Assembly: GCA_025355585.1 (NCBI GenBank)
Contig: JANXZJ010000079.1
Coordinates: forward strand, 1 to 64,000
Length of the DNA: 64,000 nt
Reading direction: 5' to 3'
Source: Mariniphaga sp.
GTDB lineage: Bacteria > Bacteroidota > Bacteroidia > Bacteroidales > Prolixibacteraceae
Shown: positions 1-9,471 of the stretch, one piece after another
Position numbering within the stretch: position 1 is the stretch's first letter
How the letters are laid out: each line of letters starts with the position of its first letter
Notes under the pieces: generated by a model
What the model saw: the letters and a program-made list of their open reading frames with translations, nothing else
Databases searched by the model: none
Told to the model about the DNA's origin: nothing
Position numbers and translations under genes: made by a program

Positions 1-14
1 GAAAGTCACCCCTA

Positions 15-1262
15 TTAAAAAGCAAAACTGGTTTGCTGATTTGATCCGGGAGATCCTCTTTGTTTCAAGTATTCTCGTTTTGTACTTCGAAGCAATTCAA
101 ATACATCAAGTAAACTGATCAGGTGTATTCGTACCAATGAAGCCACAACCGAAAAAGCCTTTTTTGTTTGTGCCATCTTTTGGATGACAGTCATTATCAG
201 TTGTGCAATCAAGGTACACCAAACCTGTGTGCGGATGGCATTTTCATTCTCCCCGTAAAAGTAATGGAGCTGAAAGTTCTGCTTCATTTTCTTGAACAGC
301 AGCTCGATGCCCCACCGCTTTTTGTATAAAAACGCTATTTCTTCGGCCGTACTATCCATGCTATTGGAGATAAACTCGTAATACCTGTCTTTTTCATCCT
401 GATAACATACTTTTTTCAGACGAAGGGTTTTCTTTTCTTTGGTTTGTTTCTTTCCATTTTCATCTTCAGGAGAATACTCAATTTCTATGATTTCTTCCCG
501 AAGCACCATTGCTTTCCCTTTCTGTTTTTGATGTTCCTGAAGCACTTCAACGATCGTATAAAGAGCATTTTTCTTGATACGGGTTACAAAAAAAACTGAT
601 TTGCTTGTCCACAAGGCAAACTGATGGTAATAGTTATAGGCCCGGTCGAAAACAACCATACTGTACGAGATCAACTCCAGTTCTTTCAAAAAGTTTTTGT
701 CGTGTACTTTGGCTTCCGTTATTTTAATAAACCGCCCAACCGACTGTACTGCATCAATGAGCATATGCACCTTTAGTCCGCCTTTCTTTTTGCCATCGTT
801 CTTGGGATTGCGTCCAACTCCTTTCAGAATATCACTGAACAAGCGGATTGTGGTAGAATCGATCAGTAAGACTTCTTTAAAGGTGAGCCCAAAGGTCCGG
901 CTGTCCGACAAAAAACTTTGATAGTGGTGTACCAATTTAAAATAAACATCTTCAAAGAACTTGTTGTCGCGATTGCGCATCCCATCGCTGGCAGTACTCT
1001 TGGCCGGAGCTTTTTCAAGTCCCAAATGGTTCAACTTTCCACCCATAGCCCGCAATCCTTCACAGATTTCGGTCATCGAATCGCATCGACTGAAGATGCC
1101 AAACAGAACCGTGATTAACTGCGTTTTTGCCTTAAAAGCTTTATAGTAATAATCCGCATTGTGCTTCTTTACTATACTGGTCAAACTGATGCCATCAATT
1201 AAACTTATCACTTGTTTAAAAATCGGCTGTCCGACAAAATTTATTTCTGTATTTTTACCCAT
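15..1262 (-). mobile_element. IS4-family transposase (DUF4372 N-terminus)
   Basis: This is a DDE transposase of the IS4 family, about 415 residues, which catalyses cut-and-paste movement of its insertion sequence. The N-terminal 70 or so residues resemble the DUF4372 domain common in Bacteroidota IS4 transposases. The catalytic aspartates are visible as LLIDSTTIR (D135) and VVFDRAYN (D206). The family signature Y-(2)-R-(3)-E-(6)-K is intact in YKKRWGIELLFKKMK near residue 330, so the enzyme looks complete. I start it at the ATG at 1262 (MGKNTE...); an upstream in-frame codon would add 14 residues with no family support. The stop codon lies 15 bases from the window edge, so the left end of the element is probably outside. 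Terminal inverted repeats and a target duplication could not be fixed. Confidence 0.9.
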
Positions 1263-1374
1263 GTTGTGATTGTTTAGCAAAACAAAATTACAACTTGGGG
1301 CCAAACCTTCGGGGAGTAACCCCTATCTTATTTCCTCGTTTAGTAGTGATTAAAATACTATAACTTCAAAACAA

Positions 1375-2826
1375 TTAATATTGAGCAATTACCTCTACCA
1401 GAAGTCTCCAAAACTTATCCACAGTTTGGATATTGATCTTTTCATCAGGTGAATGTACCCCCCTTAGGGTGGGTCCAAAAGAAATCATATCAAGACCGGG
1501 AAACTTTTCGAGAAATAGACCGCATTCAAGCCCAGCATGAATCGATCGGACAATTGGTTCAACCTCAAAAAGTTTGGTATACGATAACCGGGTGATATTT
1601 AACAACTCCGAAGAAGGATTAGGAACCCAGCCAGGATACCCTTCGCCATGACGTACATCTGCATCAACCATCTTAAATACGGATTCTACCATATAAGCAG
1701 CATCCTGTTTTCCGCTTTCAAGATCACTTCGCTGACTTGTTGTAATTTCGATTGTATTTTCCATCTTAAATTTCACCGATGCGAGGTTGGTGGATGTTTC
1801 TACCAATCCTGGCATTCGCGCACTCATTGCCAAAACCCCATGAGGACAAGCATATAATGCATTGAGCAATCGTAATTGGCTTGACTTGTCGATAACAAAT
1901 TTGGGTTGTTCAGTACTTTCCAGCAAAAGCATTATATTTGGCTCATTGAGTAAAATCTCTGCCTCAATAACAGATCTGAAAATATTAAAGTCAACTGTAA
2001 TCTGTTCTTTACTTGAGCCTGGAACTAAAACAGTAGCAAAGGCTTCCCTGGCAATTGCATTTCGAAGATTACCGCCAGTAAAATCAGCAATACAGATTTC
2101 ATATTTCTGTGTTAAATGCCACAAAAACCGGTTTAATACTTTAATCGCGTTTCCCCTGTTTTTATTGATATCATCGCCCGAATGCCCGCCCAAAAGACCG
2201 AGTATGCCAATCTTAATAGGAAACAAGCCATCTGGAGTAGTAACTTCCTCATAATGAATAGTCGCAACCGTATCCATTCCTCCGGCACAGCCAATAAATA
2301 GTTCTCCTTCATCCTCCGAATCGAGATTTATAAGTCCTCTACCGCTAAAAAAGCCCGGTTCAAGTGCATTTGCACCGGTAAGTCCAGTCTCTTCATCTAC
2401 AGTAAATAGACACTCAATTGGTCCGTGTTTCAGGGTGTCAGCAGACAAAATTGCAAGTTGAGCAGCTATTCCGATTCCACAATCAGCACCAAGTGTAGTA
2501 CCATCAGCAGTTACCCATTCTCCGTCGATATAAGGCTTAATTGGATCTGCATCAAAGTTATGAATGGTCCCAGCGTTTTTTTCACAAACCATATCAAGAT
2601 GCGATTGAAGAACTAAAGTCCGACGACCTTCCATTCCCTTCGAGGCTTGTTTGCTAATCAACACATTACCCGCGGAATCTTTTTTCACTGGTAAATCGTG
2701 TTGTTGCGCAAAATCCATTAAAAAGGAGATAATCTTCTCTTCATGTTTTGAAGGTCGTGGTATCTGACAAATAGTTTCGAAAAAACTCCAAACCGAAATG
2801 GGGGTTAATCCATTTAAAATATTCAT
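1375..2826 (-). CDS. pepD: Aminoacyl-histidine dipeptidase (PepD, M20C)
   Basis: This cytosolic metallopeptidase of family M20C hydrolyses Xaa-His dipeptides such as carnosine and other dipeptides. At 483 residues it matches the usual PepD length. The di-zinc site is recognisable: HLD (H76, D78), the bridging aspartate in GADCGIG (D115), and the catalytic/ligand glutamate pair in TVDEETG (E145, E146). A lid domain interrupts the catalytic domain in the middle, as in the family. It stands alone, divergent from the DUF2490 gene across a 200-bp gap and about 110 bp from the transposase end of the IS. Nothing suggests that the insertion damaged it. Confidence 0.95.
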   Translation of the reverse strand: MNILNGLTPISVWSFFETICQIPRPSKHEEKIISFLMDFAQQHDLPVKKDSAGNVLISKQASKGMEGRRTLVLQSHLDMVCEKNAGTIHNFDADPIKPYIDGEWVTADGTTLGADCGIGIAAQLAILSADTLKHGPIECLFTVDEETGLTGANALEPGFFSGRGLINLDSEDEGELFIGCAGGMDTVATIHYEEVTTPDGLFPIKIGILGLLGGHSGDDINKNRGNAIKVLNRFLWHLTQKYEICIADFTGGNLRNAIAREAFATVLVPGSSKEQITVDFNIFRSVIEAEILLNEPNIMLLLESTEQPKFVIDKSSQLRLLNALYACPHGVLAMSARMPGLVETSTNLASVKFKMENTIEITTSQRSDLESGKQDAAYMVESVFKMVDADVRHGEGYPGWVPNPSSELLNITRLSYTKLFEVEPIVRSIHAGLECGLFLEKFPGLDMISFGPTLRGVHSPDEKINIQTVDKFWRLLVEVIAQY

Positions 2827-3052
2827 ATTCTTAGTATTATTTAATTCAATTACAACACTTTAAAAACTAAAGACCCTTGACAGACCTTTCTACTAAAAGT
2901 ACGTTTTTTTTCAAAACCAAAGCGAGAATGAAAAATCATATTTTATTAAAGTTTCGTCTCGCTATGAATAATTAATTGGATAACGACAATTAGAAGAATC
3001 CGAATCACCTTAATAGGATTAAAATGCTATGTTTGCAAATTACTTAACTCAT

Positions 3053-3772
3053 ATGAATTTTACCAAACGACTATTTAGGGCGACTTTAATAACTACCATT
3101 CTTATAGGGATTTATGCTTCGACCCATGCGCAGGAAAGTCAAAGTTTAGGAAATTGGAATTCAATTCTTCTTAAAGGAAAAATTTCCCATAAATGGTTAC
3201 TTTTTGGTGAAGGCCACATCAGAAGCAGTAATTATGATTTAAAATACGATTATTTTGAAATTAAATCTGGCATCGGTTATGCTGTTACCAAAAATTTTAC
3301 CGTTTTAGTTAGTTCAGGATTTTTCAATACCGATGAGCCAGGAGGTTTCTTTCAGACACCCGCCCTGCAAAAGGAATTAAGAACATGGCTTGAACTAAAT
3401 CTAAAACAGACTTTCAGCCGGTTTAATTTTGAGCACAGGGCCAGACTTGAACAACGGTTTATTGGTGACAACTACAAAAACCGGATAAAATACCGTCTTG
3501 GTTTACTCCTGCCTTTGAATAAAAGTGAAATGGTACAGGGCAGTATCTATCTTGCTGTTACCGATGAATTATTCATTCCGCAATATGGTTCACATGTGAT
3601 TGAGAAGAACCGTTTATACTTTGGTACAGGTTATAAAATGAATAAAAATGCAGCATTACAGATTGGTTGGGTTAATGATACCGATTACAAATTAAACAGC
3701 CAATTCGTTAAAAACTATTTACAAATAATGCTGATTTATGACTTTACCAGCCTTATTAAAAAACACACCTGA
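3053..3772 (+). CDS. DUF2490 family envelope protein
   Basis: This protein of about 239 residues is probably an outer-membrane beta-barrel or periplasmic beta-rich protein of unknown function. It shows the DUF2490 pattern: after the signal peptide comes GNWNS, then K-WLLFGEGHIRS, alternating aromatic and polar strands, and the ending LQIMLIYDF, whose final aromatic suits a barrel strand. I prefer the ATG at 3053 because it gives a classical signal peptide (MNFTKRLFRA..., hydrophobic core, THAQ cleavage region). An ATG at 3029 adds eight residues. It is the gene just before the cobalamin riboswitch but lies outside its control. No specific substrate can be named. Confidence 0.75.
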   Translation: MNFTKRLFRATLITTILIGIYASTHAQESQSLGNWNSILLKGKISHKWLLFGEGHIRSSNYDLKYDYFEIKSGIGYAVTKNFTVLVSSGFFNTDEPGGFFQTPALQKELRTWLELNLKQTFSRFNFEHRARLEQRFIGDNYKNRIKYRLGLLLPLNKSEMVQGSIYLAVTDELFIPQYGSHVIEKNRLYFGTGYKMNKNAALQIGWVNDTDYKLNSQFVKNYLQIMLIYDFTSLIKKHT

Positions 3773-3799
3773 TTTTATTAAAGAGAGCAACTAATTTCT

Positions 3800-3807
3800 T
3801 ACTTTTG
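3800..3807 (+). promoter_or_regulatory. Bacteroidota -7 promoter element before the B12 riboswitch
   Basis: TACTTTTG matches the Bacteroidota housekeeping -7 consensus TAnnTTTG exactly. It lies a few bases before the first conserved part of the cobalamin riboswitch, so transcription would begin at about 3813. A clear -33 TTTG is not seen. Confidence 0.5.
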
Positions 3808-3814
3808 CACAGAA

Positions 3815-3995
3815 TTTGGTGCCCGCAAGGGCTTAATTTGGGAATCCGGTGAAAATCCGGGACAGTACCCGCTGCTGTAAAACCCGATTCCGCTGTTGCG
3901 GAATAGTATGTTTCTGGTTAATGACCACTATTCTTTCCAAAAAAGAACGGGAAGGTAACCAGGAATCGGGATAAGTCAGAAGACCAGCCATTCAC
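3815..3995 (+). promoter_or_regulatory. Cobalamin (adenosylcobalamin) riboswitch
   Basis: This 5' leader has the conserved pieces of a cobalamin riboswitch in order: TTGGTGCCCGCAAGGGC at the start, GGGAATCCGGTGAAAATCCGG followed by GACAGTACCCGCTGCTGTAA (core near 3840-3885), a variable arm near 3890-3955, and the B12-box region AGTCAGAAGACCAGCC (about 3974-3989). The first open frame begins about 110 bases later. The riboswitch should reduce expression of the downstream lipoprotein-btuB-btuG operon when cobalamin is plentiful, by sequestering either the start site or an early transcript signal. The sequence does not show which. Confidence 0.93.
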
Positions 3996-4102
3996 GGTTT
4001 AAGCTTTCGGGATAAAAGCGTACAGATGGCCGTTTTCCATTCTGCATTACTTCCGATGAGCTTAAAATCAATTAATGTTTGTTTATTAAATTGATTTTAA
4101 GT

Positions 4103-5254
4103 ATGTTAAAAATTAATTTTCGTATCATTTACCAGTTATTTCTGGGACTTGCAGTTGTGTTTACTTCTTGTAGCGAAGCCCAAAAGCTGTCTGGGCCTGT
4201 GATCACAATTGCGATTCCTGCTGAAGGCTTCAAAGTCGAAGTAGGAAAGTCGCTCTCGCTCAATCCTACAGTGGCAAACGGAGAAAAATCTTCTTATACA
4301 TGGGAAGTGAACGGAGCTGTTGTATCATCGGCAAAATTATACACGTTTATACCTTCAAAAATAGGTAATTACAATCTACAGCTTAAAGTATCGAATGAAA
4401 TCGGAAGTGACAATAAAACGTTTCAGATCTCCGTTTTTTCGAACCTTTCACCTTATATAACTAAGATTTATGACTATAAATATGCACCCGGACAACATGC
4501 CTCTCTGATTCCCGCATATTGGAAAGGAGAAGATTTTATCGGTCAGCCGTGGATTGGAACCAAGCGATACACTTCTTTGGGAGGTTGGGGAGGATATATT
4601 ATTGCAGGATTCGACCATGTTGTTAAAAATGTGGAAGGTGCTGATTTTGCCATTTTTACACAACCTGGCCCGTCGTCGGAACCCGCAGTTGTGTTTGTAA
4701 TGAGCGATGGTAATTCGGACGGAATTCCGAATGACGGTGAATGGGCAGAAATAAAAGGAAGTGAGTACAATCATCCTGAAACTATTCATGATTATCAGGT
4801 AACTTACTATAAACCTCTTGGTAACGGAAACATCACATGGAAAGACAATAAAGGGAACAGCGATGAACTTAAGCCTGTTTTCGAGTCTTCTTCATGGTGG
4901 TGGAGTGGATATGGAAACACTTCAGAAGTGGTATTCACAGGGGTAAAACTGCCCAATGCGTATAAAAATATTTCTACCCAGCCTGACATTGAAAACTGGA
5001 TTGTAAACCCGGGAATGTTTACCTATGGCTATGCCGAGTGCTATAACAACTTAGATTACAATATTTCACTTAAAGCTAATCTTTTTGATATTTCAAATGC
5101 CGTTGATAAAACTGGAAATAAGATCAATCTTACCGAAATCAGCTTTATTAAAATTCAGAGTGGCGTATTTCAGATTGCAGGGTGGCTGAATGAAATATCA
5201 ACAGAGGTCAGCGGTGCGGCAGATCTTTCATTAATTGAATATACACCTAACTGA
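4103..5254 (+). CDS. PKD-like surface lipoprotein of the B12 uptake operon
   Basis: This lipoprotein of about 383 residues is the first gene of the riboswitch-controlled operon. A hydrophobic signal sequence ends in the lipobox VFTSC. A PKD/Ig-like domain follows (about residues 20-105, with YTWEVNGAVV and NYNLQLKVSNEIG). A longer domain comes next with GGWGGYIIAGFDH, an aspartate/asparagine-rich SDGNSDGIPNDGEW loop that looks like a calcium site, and GSEYNHPETIHDYQVTYY. Proteins of this type accompany btuB in Bacteroidales, but I cannot give it a proven function. Binding or handing over corrinoids is an inference from the operon. I chose the ATG at 4103; the TTG at 4079 adds eight residues. 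Unlike BtuG it lacks an acidic export tag after the lipid cysteine. Confidence 0.8.
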   Translation: MLKINFRIIYQLFLGLAVVFTSCSEAQKLSGPVITIAIPAEGFKVEVGKSLSLNPTVANGEKSSYTWEVNGAVVSSAKLYTFIPSKIGNYNLQLKVSNEIGSDNKTFQISVFSNLSPYITKIYDYKYAPGQHASLIPAYWKGEDFIGQPWIGTKRYTSLGGWGGYIIAGFDHVVKNVEGADFAIFTQPGPSSEPAVVFVMSDGNSDGIPNDGEWAEIKGSEYNHPETIHDYQVTYYKPLGNGNITWKDNKGNSDELKPVFESSSWWWSGYGNTSEVVFTGVKLPNAYKNISTQPDIENWIVNPGMFTYGYAECYNNLDYNISLKANLFDISNAVDKTGNKINLTEISFIKIQSGVFQIAGWLNEISTEVSGAADLSLIEYTPN

Positions 5255-5271
5255 CTTATTGTAATTTATTA

Positions 5272-7317
5272 ATGATTAAAAGGTACCACAAAAATTCCAT
5301 CTTTCAATTCAGGTATCTAAGTCCCATTTATGCCTTAATATTTATCGTATTATCGGTTGATCTTGTATCGGCTCAACATATTTCCGACACTGTAAAGATA
5401 AAACCTATTGAAGTCTATGCAAATAAGGTAATTAAAGAACAAGCCGGAAAAACCACTACAGAAATCGATTCTATTTCAATGATTAAAGCATTGACATCCA
5501 ATCTGTCGGAGTTAATTATGCAAAACACGCCCATCTTTATCAAAGAGTATGGCCGTGGTGCGATGGCAACTGCATCATTTCGCGGAACGGCGCCTTCGCA
5601 CACACAGGTGTCATGGAATGGGATCAGCCTTAACTCGCCAATGCTCGGAATGGTCGATTTCTCTGCAATACCAGTTTACTTTACCGACAATATCAGTTTA
5701 TTGCATGGTTCTGGTTCATTGTCTGAAAAGAGTGGTGCTTTGGGCGGAGTCGTCAAACTTGAAAATTCGACCGACTGGCAAAATACATTTTCTGGGAGAT
5801 TACTTACAGGTATAGGAAGCTATGGAACAAAGGATGAATTTTTTCAGATTAACGGGGGAAATAGAAAAGTACAATCGCAGACTAGAGCTTTTTATAATTA
5901 CTCCAACAATGACTATCAATTTGTAAATAAGTTCATTGCAGATATTGATCCCAAAACAGGCAACTACCTCTACCCTACCCAGCGAAACGAAAATTCACAA
6001 TATGAGAATTACGGTCTTCTTCAGGAATTATATTTGCATCCTGCAGAAAAGAGCATCCTGATTATTCGATACTGGTATCAGCACAATGACCGCAGTCTTC
6101 CGAGGTTGCTCTCGAACGAAACAGGCAATGCTGCCAATATCAACCGGCAAACCGAAAACGCTCATCGCCCGGTGGCCGAATGGAAGTATTATGGCAAAAA
6201 AGGAACACTAAGTTTAACTACCGGGGCAAATATCCAACTATTAAACTATCAGTTGAAAACCAAAATTTCCGGGGCCGCAGATCAGCTCGTGATCAACTCT
6301 GATTCAAGGTCCGCATCTTATTTATTTAAAGCAATTTACAGTTATAAATTCTCCGGAGATTTTTCAATAGTTACAGGTGCGAATACTGAAATAAACAGTG
6401 TTTACTCAAAGAATTCTCCACTGAATGGTGAGCTGCAAGACTATGACAGGCAGCGACAGGATCATTCAGCATACGTTCAATTAAGTAAATCTTTCAACGA
6501 TAAGCTTTCAGCCAATCTGTTAGCCCGAGAAGACCATATCGGAGGTAAGTTCACGCCGTTTATTCCCTCCGCTGGAATCGAATACCACCCCTTTCGCGAT
6601 AAAGGATACTTTATAAAAGGTAATCTGGCCCGCAATTACCATCAACCTACACTTAATGATCTCTATTATATTCCTGGAGGAAACCCCCGTTTAAAGCCGG
6701 AAGAAGGAATAATGGCAGATATGGGAACAGGTTATTCAGGAGCAAACGGAAATATGACCTTCCATGCTGCATTAAACGGCTATTATTCTCGAATCAATAA
6801 CTGGATCATCTGGTTGCCTACACCCCAGGGTTATTGGGAGCCTTATAATATGAAAAGGGTAAATGCCAGCGGAATTGAACTAAACACCGGATTCAGTGGC
6901 AAAATATACACGATTGATTATCATATAAATGGAAATTATGCGTTTACCCAATCAATTAATCGGGACGATCCACGAAACTGGGCTGACGAATCAATTGGGA
7001 AACAACTGCCCTACATTCCAAAGCATTCATCAAATATTCTTATCAATCTCTCCCGTTCCGGATATCATGTTACATGGCTATGGACTTATTACAGTGAACG
7101 TTTCACAACTACAAGTAATGATAAAACCTCAAAATTGGATGTGCTGTACCCCTATTTTATGAATAATCTTTTTCTTGGTAAAGAGATCAAATTGAACAGA
7201 AAGAAATTAGACATTGAATTGAAAGTATTTAATCTTTTCAATGAAGAGTATCGTACTGTATTACAACATCCTATGCCTGGAAGAAATTATTCCTTACTAA
7301 TTCGTTACGATTTCTGA
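5272..7317 (+). CDS. btuB: TonB-dependent vitamin B12 receptor BtuB
   Basis: This 681-residue TonB-dependent outer-membrane receptor most likely imports cobalamin. A signal peptide ends near VSAQ. The plug domain follows (about 45-165) with the family pattern SELIMQNTPIFIKEYGRG, ASFRGTAPSHTQVSWNGI and GGVVKLEN. The rest is a 22-strand-type barrel that ends in aromatic FNLFNEEYRT...LLIRYDF. There is no N-terminal carboxypeptidase-like (SusC) extension, which fits BtuB rather than a glycan transporter. The B12 assignment rests on the riboswitch upstream and on btuG starting one base after its stop. It follows the PKD lipoprotein by 17 bases, so the three genes form one operon. Confidence 0.9.
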   Translation: MIKRYHKNSIFQFRYLSPIYALIFIVLSVDLVSAQHISDTVKIKPIEVYANKVIKEQAGKTTTEIDSISMIKALTSNLSELIMQNTPIFIKEYGRGAMATASFRGTAPSHTQVSWNGISLNSPMLGMVDFSAIPVYFTDNISLLHGSGSLSEKSGALGGVVKLENSTDWQNTFSGRLLTGIGSYGTKDEFFQINGGNRKVQSQTRAFYNYSNNDYQFVNKFIADIDPKTGNYLYPTQRNENSQYENYGLLQELYLHPAEKSILIIRYWYQHNDRSLPRLLSNETGNAANINRQTENAHRPVAEWKYYGKKGTLSLTTGANIQLLNYQLKTKISGAADQLVINSDSRSASYLFKAIYSYKFSGDFSIVTGANTEINSVYSKNSPLNGELQDYDRQRQDHSAYVQLSKSFNDKLSANLLAREDHIGGKFTPFIPSAGIEYHPFRDKGYFIKGNLARNYHQPTLNDLYYIPGGNPRLKPEEGIMADMGTGYSGANGNMTFHAALNGYYSRINNWIIWLPTPQGYWEPYNMKRVNASGIELNTGFSGKIYTIDYHINGNYAFTQSINRDDPRNWADESIGKQLPYIPKHSSNILINLSRSGYHVTWLWTYYSERFTTTSNDKTSKLDVLYPYFMNNLFLGKEIKLNRKKLDIELKVFNLFNEEYRTVLQHPMPGRNYSLLIRYDF

Positions 7318-7318
7318 A

Positions 7319-8383
7319 ATGACGATAAATTATTCAACCATTAGCCTGTTTCTGTTAACACTTTTTGTGTTTGCCGGTTGTATGAAAGATGACGAGTGGA
7401 TGGCCCGCCATCAGTCAGAAACTTTGCCCTCAGCAGGAGGTGTATTTATCGTTAATGAAGGAAATTTCATGTATGGAAATGCATCTCTTTCGTTTTACGA
7501 TCCGGTTAAACGAACAGTACAAAATGACTTTTTTTACAATGCCAATGGATTGCCGCTTGGTGATGTTGCACAATCGATGGTTATCCAAAATAAACTGGGC
7601 TATATCGTCATCAATAATTCGGGGAAAATTTATGTGATCAATACTTCAGATGGAAAATATATTGGAAAAATAACAGGATTGACTTCTCCAAGGTATATTC
7701 ATTTTGTAAATCCAGATAAAGCCTACATAACAGATCTTTATGCTGGACAAATTACAATTGTCAATCCCAAAAACTATCAAATAACGGGGACAATAATCAC
7801 CACAGGACATGCGTCCACGGAACAAATGGTTCAATGGAACGACTTTCTGTTTGTGAGTTGCTGGTCATTCGACAATACCATCTTGGTGATAGATACACGT
7901 ACCGATTCTATTGTAGATGAAATAAAAACCGGGAAACAACCTGGAGGATTGGTGCTTGATAAATACAATAAAATTTGGACGCTTTGCGATGGCGGATGGT
8001 CTAAAAACGGAACAACTTCAAGAATTCCAATGCTTCAGCGGATTGATCCTGCCACTCGTACCATTGAAAAGAGTTTCTCCCTTACAGCAGATGCTAAACC
8101 TTCACGTCTCACAATTAACGGCCAGATGGATACCCTGGTATTTCTAAATAACGGTATTTGGAAGCTTGGCGTAAATCAGTCCATATTGGACGATCACCCG
8201 TTTTTATCGACGCAAAACCACTTATACTACAGTCTTGCCATCGACCCCAATAGCTCGGAGCTATACCTTAGCGATGCGATTGATTATCTCCAACGGGGTC
8301 TGGTTTACCGATACTCGCCACTTGGTGCCAAAATTGACAGCTTCAAAACGGGTATAATTCCAGGCTCATTTTGCTTTAAATAA
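7319..8383 (+). CDS. btuG: BtuG-like surface cobalamin-binding lipoprotein
   Basis: This 354-residue lipoprotein is built of beta-propeller repeats. BtuG proteins capture B12 with very high affinity and sit as a lid on BtuB. The lipobox is FAGC, followed by MKDDE, which matches the C-X-K-(D/E)2 lipoprotein export signal described for surface lipoproteins of Bacteroidota; this predicts exposure on the outer face. YncE-like/DUF5074-type blades recur through the chain (GGVFIVNEGNF, GKIYVINTSDG, GQITIVNPKNY, NTILVIDTRTD, GLVLDKYNKIWTLCDGG). It starts one base after the btuB stop. It converges on the PAP2 gene with only 17 bases between them. Confidence 0.87.
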   Translation: MTINYSTISLFLLTLFVFAGCMKDDEWMARHQSETLPSAGGVFIVNEGNFMYGNASLSFYDPVKRTVQNDFFYNANGLPLGDVAQSMVIQNKLGYIVINNSGKIYVINTSDGKYIGKITGLTSPRYIHFVNPDKAYITDLYAGQITIVNPKNYQITGTIITTGHASTEQMVQWNDFLFVSCWSFDNTILVIDTRTDSIVDEIKTGKQPGGLVLDKYNKIWTLCDGGWSKNGTTSRIPMLQRIDPATRTIEKSFSLTADAKPSRLTINGQMDTLVFLNNGIWKLGVNQSILDDHPFLSTQNHLYYSLAIDPNSSELYLSDAIDYLQRGLVYRYSPLGAKIDSFKTGIIPGSFCFK

Positions 8384-8400
8384 GCAATTTACTTTATTCA

Positions 8401-9291
8401 CTACAATATCATAGCAAAGGAAACACCTCCGCCATTTTTATAGATTGTCGGAAGAATAACAATATTGCTCTTTTTTCCCCAGCGGTAACGGTGGGTATAA
8501 TAAACAATCTTTGTTGAGAAAATACCTATTCCAGCTCCAATCAGAACATCCGAAATCCAATGCTGATTATTGGCCATCCGATAGATTGCAGTTGTAGTTG
8601 CAACTGCATACCCACCAACACTAATCCATGGTGATGTATCACGATATTCCATGTCTAGAATAGTTGCTGAAAGAAATGCCTGCGCGGTATGTCCGGAAGG
8701 CATGGAGTTCATTCCCGATCCGAATGGTCTTTCACTTGGTATCCAATTCTTCATTCCCCGAACAATAACAGTCATTAGTAATTCAGCTTTGGCAGTGATA
8801 ATTACCTGGTTCAAAAAATCACTGTGGCTTTTCACCCCGGCAGCTTTTAATCCAAATGCAACACCAAGCGGAGCATATTGTAAATAATTATCCAACGAAG
8901 AGTGAAAGTCCGGAAATATCTCATTCACTTTATTCTGAATAGTATATTTACTTAAGAGACATTGCGGTTCTACCAAAATAGTAATTGTTCCTGTACTGAT
9001 AAGCGCTAAAGGAACAATCGCTGCTTTGATCCACTGAGGACGAACTAGATGATTCTGTATAACATTCATCTCAAATAATTTAACACTCGCTGAGTCTGTA
9101 ATTTGATCCGTAATCTGATCAACCTTAAAGTCAAAGACTGTTTTTAATGAAGCAGACGGCAGCTTAAATTCTGAATAGTGATTTGAGCTTGACGACATCG
9201 AATTATTGTGATATAAGCTTTGAGCGAAAATTGACGTTGGGATAATAAGAAGAACCAGAATAAAAAGTATACGTGATGAAACCATGACCAT
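8401..9291 (-). CDS. PAP2-family membrane phosphatase
   Basis: This membrane phosphatase of the PAP2/haloperoxidase superfamily has about 296 residues. All three active-site motifs are present: K-(6)-RP in KNWIPSERP, PSGH in NSMPSGHTA, and R-(5)-H-(3)-D in YRMANNQHWISD. There is an N-terminal signal or anchor, a long extracytoplasmic stretch, and several hydrophobic helices. Substrates could be phosphatidic acid, undecaprenyl diphosphate or lipid A phosphates; the sequence does not decide. I start it at the ATG at 9291, but the ATG at 9285 is equally good. The gene is monocistronic. Confidence 0.85.
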   Translation of the reverse strand: MVMVSSRILFILVLLIIPTSIFAQSLYHNNSMSSSSNHYSEFKLPSASLKTVFDFKVDQITDQITDSASVKLFEMNVIQNHLVRPQWIKAAIVPLALISTGTITILVEPQCLLSKYTIQNKVNEIFPDFHSSLDNYLQYAPLGVAFGLKAAGVKSHSDFLNQVIITAKAELLMTVIVRGMKNWIPSERPFGSGMNSMPSGHTAQAFLSATILDMEYRDTSPWISVGGYAVATTTAIYRMANNQHWISDVLIGAGIGIFSTKIVYYTHRYRWGKKSNIVILPTIYKNGGGVSFAMIL

Positions 9292-9421
9292 TAATTTTTT
9301 GTGCTGCAAAGTAATTGATTATTTTGGCAATGGGAACTCAAATCCATAGTACAAAAACATTCTGTCAAGCTTAAATAAAATAAAAAATGCCTGGATTCAT
9401 AAATCCTCCTTATATCCTCTC

Positions 9422-9429
9422 TATTTTTG
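9422..9429 (+). promoter_or_regulatory. Candidate -7 promoter element for ywbE
   Basis: TATTTTTG is an exact TAnnTTTG match 43 bases before the ywbE start. No good -33 element is visible at the expected distance. Confidence 0.4.
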
Positions 9430-9471
9430 TACGCTTTAGAAACAAGTATCAGTTAATCTGAATGCGTTAAA

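Noticed and set aside
2921-2963. 7-bp inverted repeat AGCGAGA/TCTCGCT between pepD and the DUF2490 gene
   Set aside because: Long loop, short arms and no second copy; could be chance.
4079-4102. TTG start for the PKD lipoprotein
   Set aside because: The ATG at 4103 gives a normal lipoprotein signal; the extra residues add nothing.
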